Part shown: piece after piece, positions 12,915-13,034 of the stretch | How positions within the stretch are numbered: position 1 is the stretch's first letter | How the letters are laid out: every line of letters starts with the position of its first letter | DNA from: a bacterium | Lineage (GTDB): Bacteria; Omnitrophota; Gorgyraeia; Gygaellales; Profunditerraquicolaceae | DNA: 13,034 nucleotides | Reading direction: 5' to 3' | Assembly (NCBI GenBank): GCA_004298075.1 | Contig: SCRK01000061.1 | Coordinates: 1-13,034, forward strand | Position numbers and translations under genes: made by a program | The notes under the pieces: generated by a model | Seen by the model: only the letters and a program-made list of their open reading frames with translations | Database searches by the model: none | Told to the model about the DNA's origin: nothing

Positions 12915-12936
12915 AATGAAAAAGGGGAAAGAGCAA

Positions 12937-13034
12937 ATGAGGCGCGGTTTTACGCTTATTGAACTAATTGTCGTCATAATTATTGTTGGAATTCTGGCGG
13001 CAGTAGGTATGACTCAATATACCAAAGTGGTGGA
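12937..13034 (+). CDS. Type IV pilin-like prepilin 4, cut by the window end
   Basis: Starts MRRG|FTLIELIVVIIIVGILAAVG and continues MTQYTKVV to the window end, so only the leader and most of the N-terminal helix are visible. Gly at -1 and Glu5 are present. The leader and its upstream 36 nt are identical to the pilin 2 copy, while the mature N-terminus (AAVGMTQY) matches pilin 3, so this gene looks mosaic between its two neighbours. The start at 12937 is chosen as for pilin 2. Confidence 0.85.
   Translation, partial: MRRGFTLIELIVVIIIVGILAAVGMTQYTKVV

Overview
The window is bacterial and probably comes from an uncultivated lineage. The pilins carry a class III prepilin N-terminus (FTLIELIVVIIIVGILAA) in several tandem copies, a style common in Omnitrophota-like genomes. 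That assignment is an inference from style, not a proven placement.

Left part (1-1818) is ordinary core genome: the 3' portion of serS (seryl-tRNA synthetase), an overlapping multi-pass membrane protein, then two serine tRNA genes (anticodons TGA and CGA) so close behind that all four may share one transcript. The second tRNA marks the edge of an accessory region. A serine recombinase on the minus strand (start 3246) points towards the tRNAs. Its reading frame has no stop at the junction and runs antisense through both tRNA genes. The recombinase is bracketed by a 91-bp perfect inverted repeat (1813-1903 and 3356-3446) with further matching blocks inside it.

Middle part (3447-9443) is visibly more AT-rich after a short GC-rich, hairpin-filled stretch, and looks like cargo of an integrative element. 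It holds a minus-strand pair of tiny genes (a 33-aa membrane peptide and an 86-aa protein). Divergent from these is an XRE regulator plus a Ymh/TIGR02391-like protein with an RNxxxH (HEPN-type) motif, resembling a toxin-antitoxin or defence pair. Then come a membrane-anchored unknown, a 51-aa unknown, a DUF5677-like protein, a secreted or anchored PLD-type nuclease with a long helical C-terminal part, a two-CxxC small protein, a YiiX-like permuted papain-fold hydrolase and a DsrE-like protein. The last five are tightly packed and co-oriented.

Right part (9444-13034) is the most interesting: an array of at least four type IV pilin-like genes (the fourth is cut by the window edge), with one small membrane protein gene between the second and third. 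Each pilin is preceded by the same module: a C-rich stretch, a perfect -35 box TTGACA, a homopolymeric G tract of 13, 8, 16 and 16 bases, and a -10-like TAAACT. The G tract fills the -35/-10 spacer, giving spacers of 18, 13, 21 and 21 nt. This is the architecture of slipped-strand phase-variable promoters, here repeated independently in front of each paralogous pilin. In three copies the C run and G run can pair into a hairpin whose 17-nt loop contains the -35 box. I read the array as a candidate combinatorial phase-variable (and possibly recombining) pilin system. No function here has been tested, and homopolymer lengths in assemblies need read-level confirmation.
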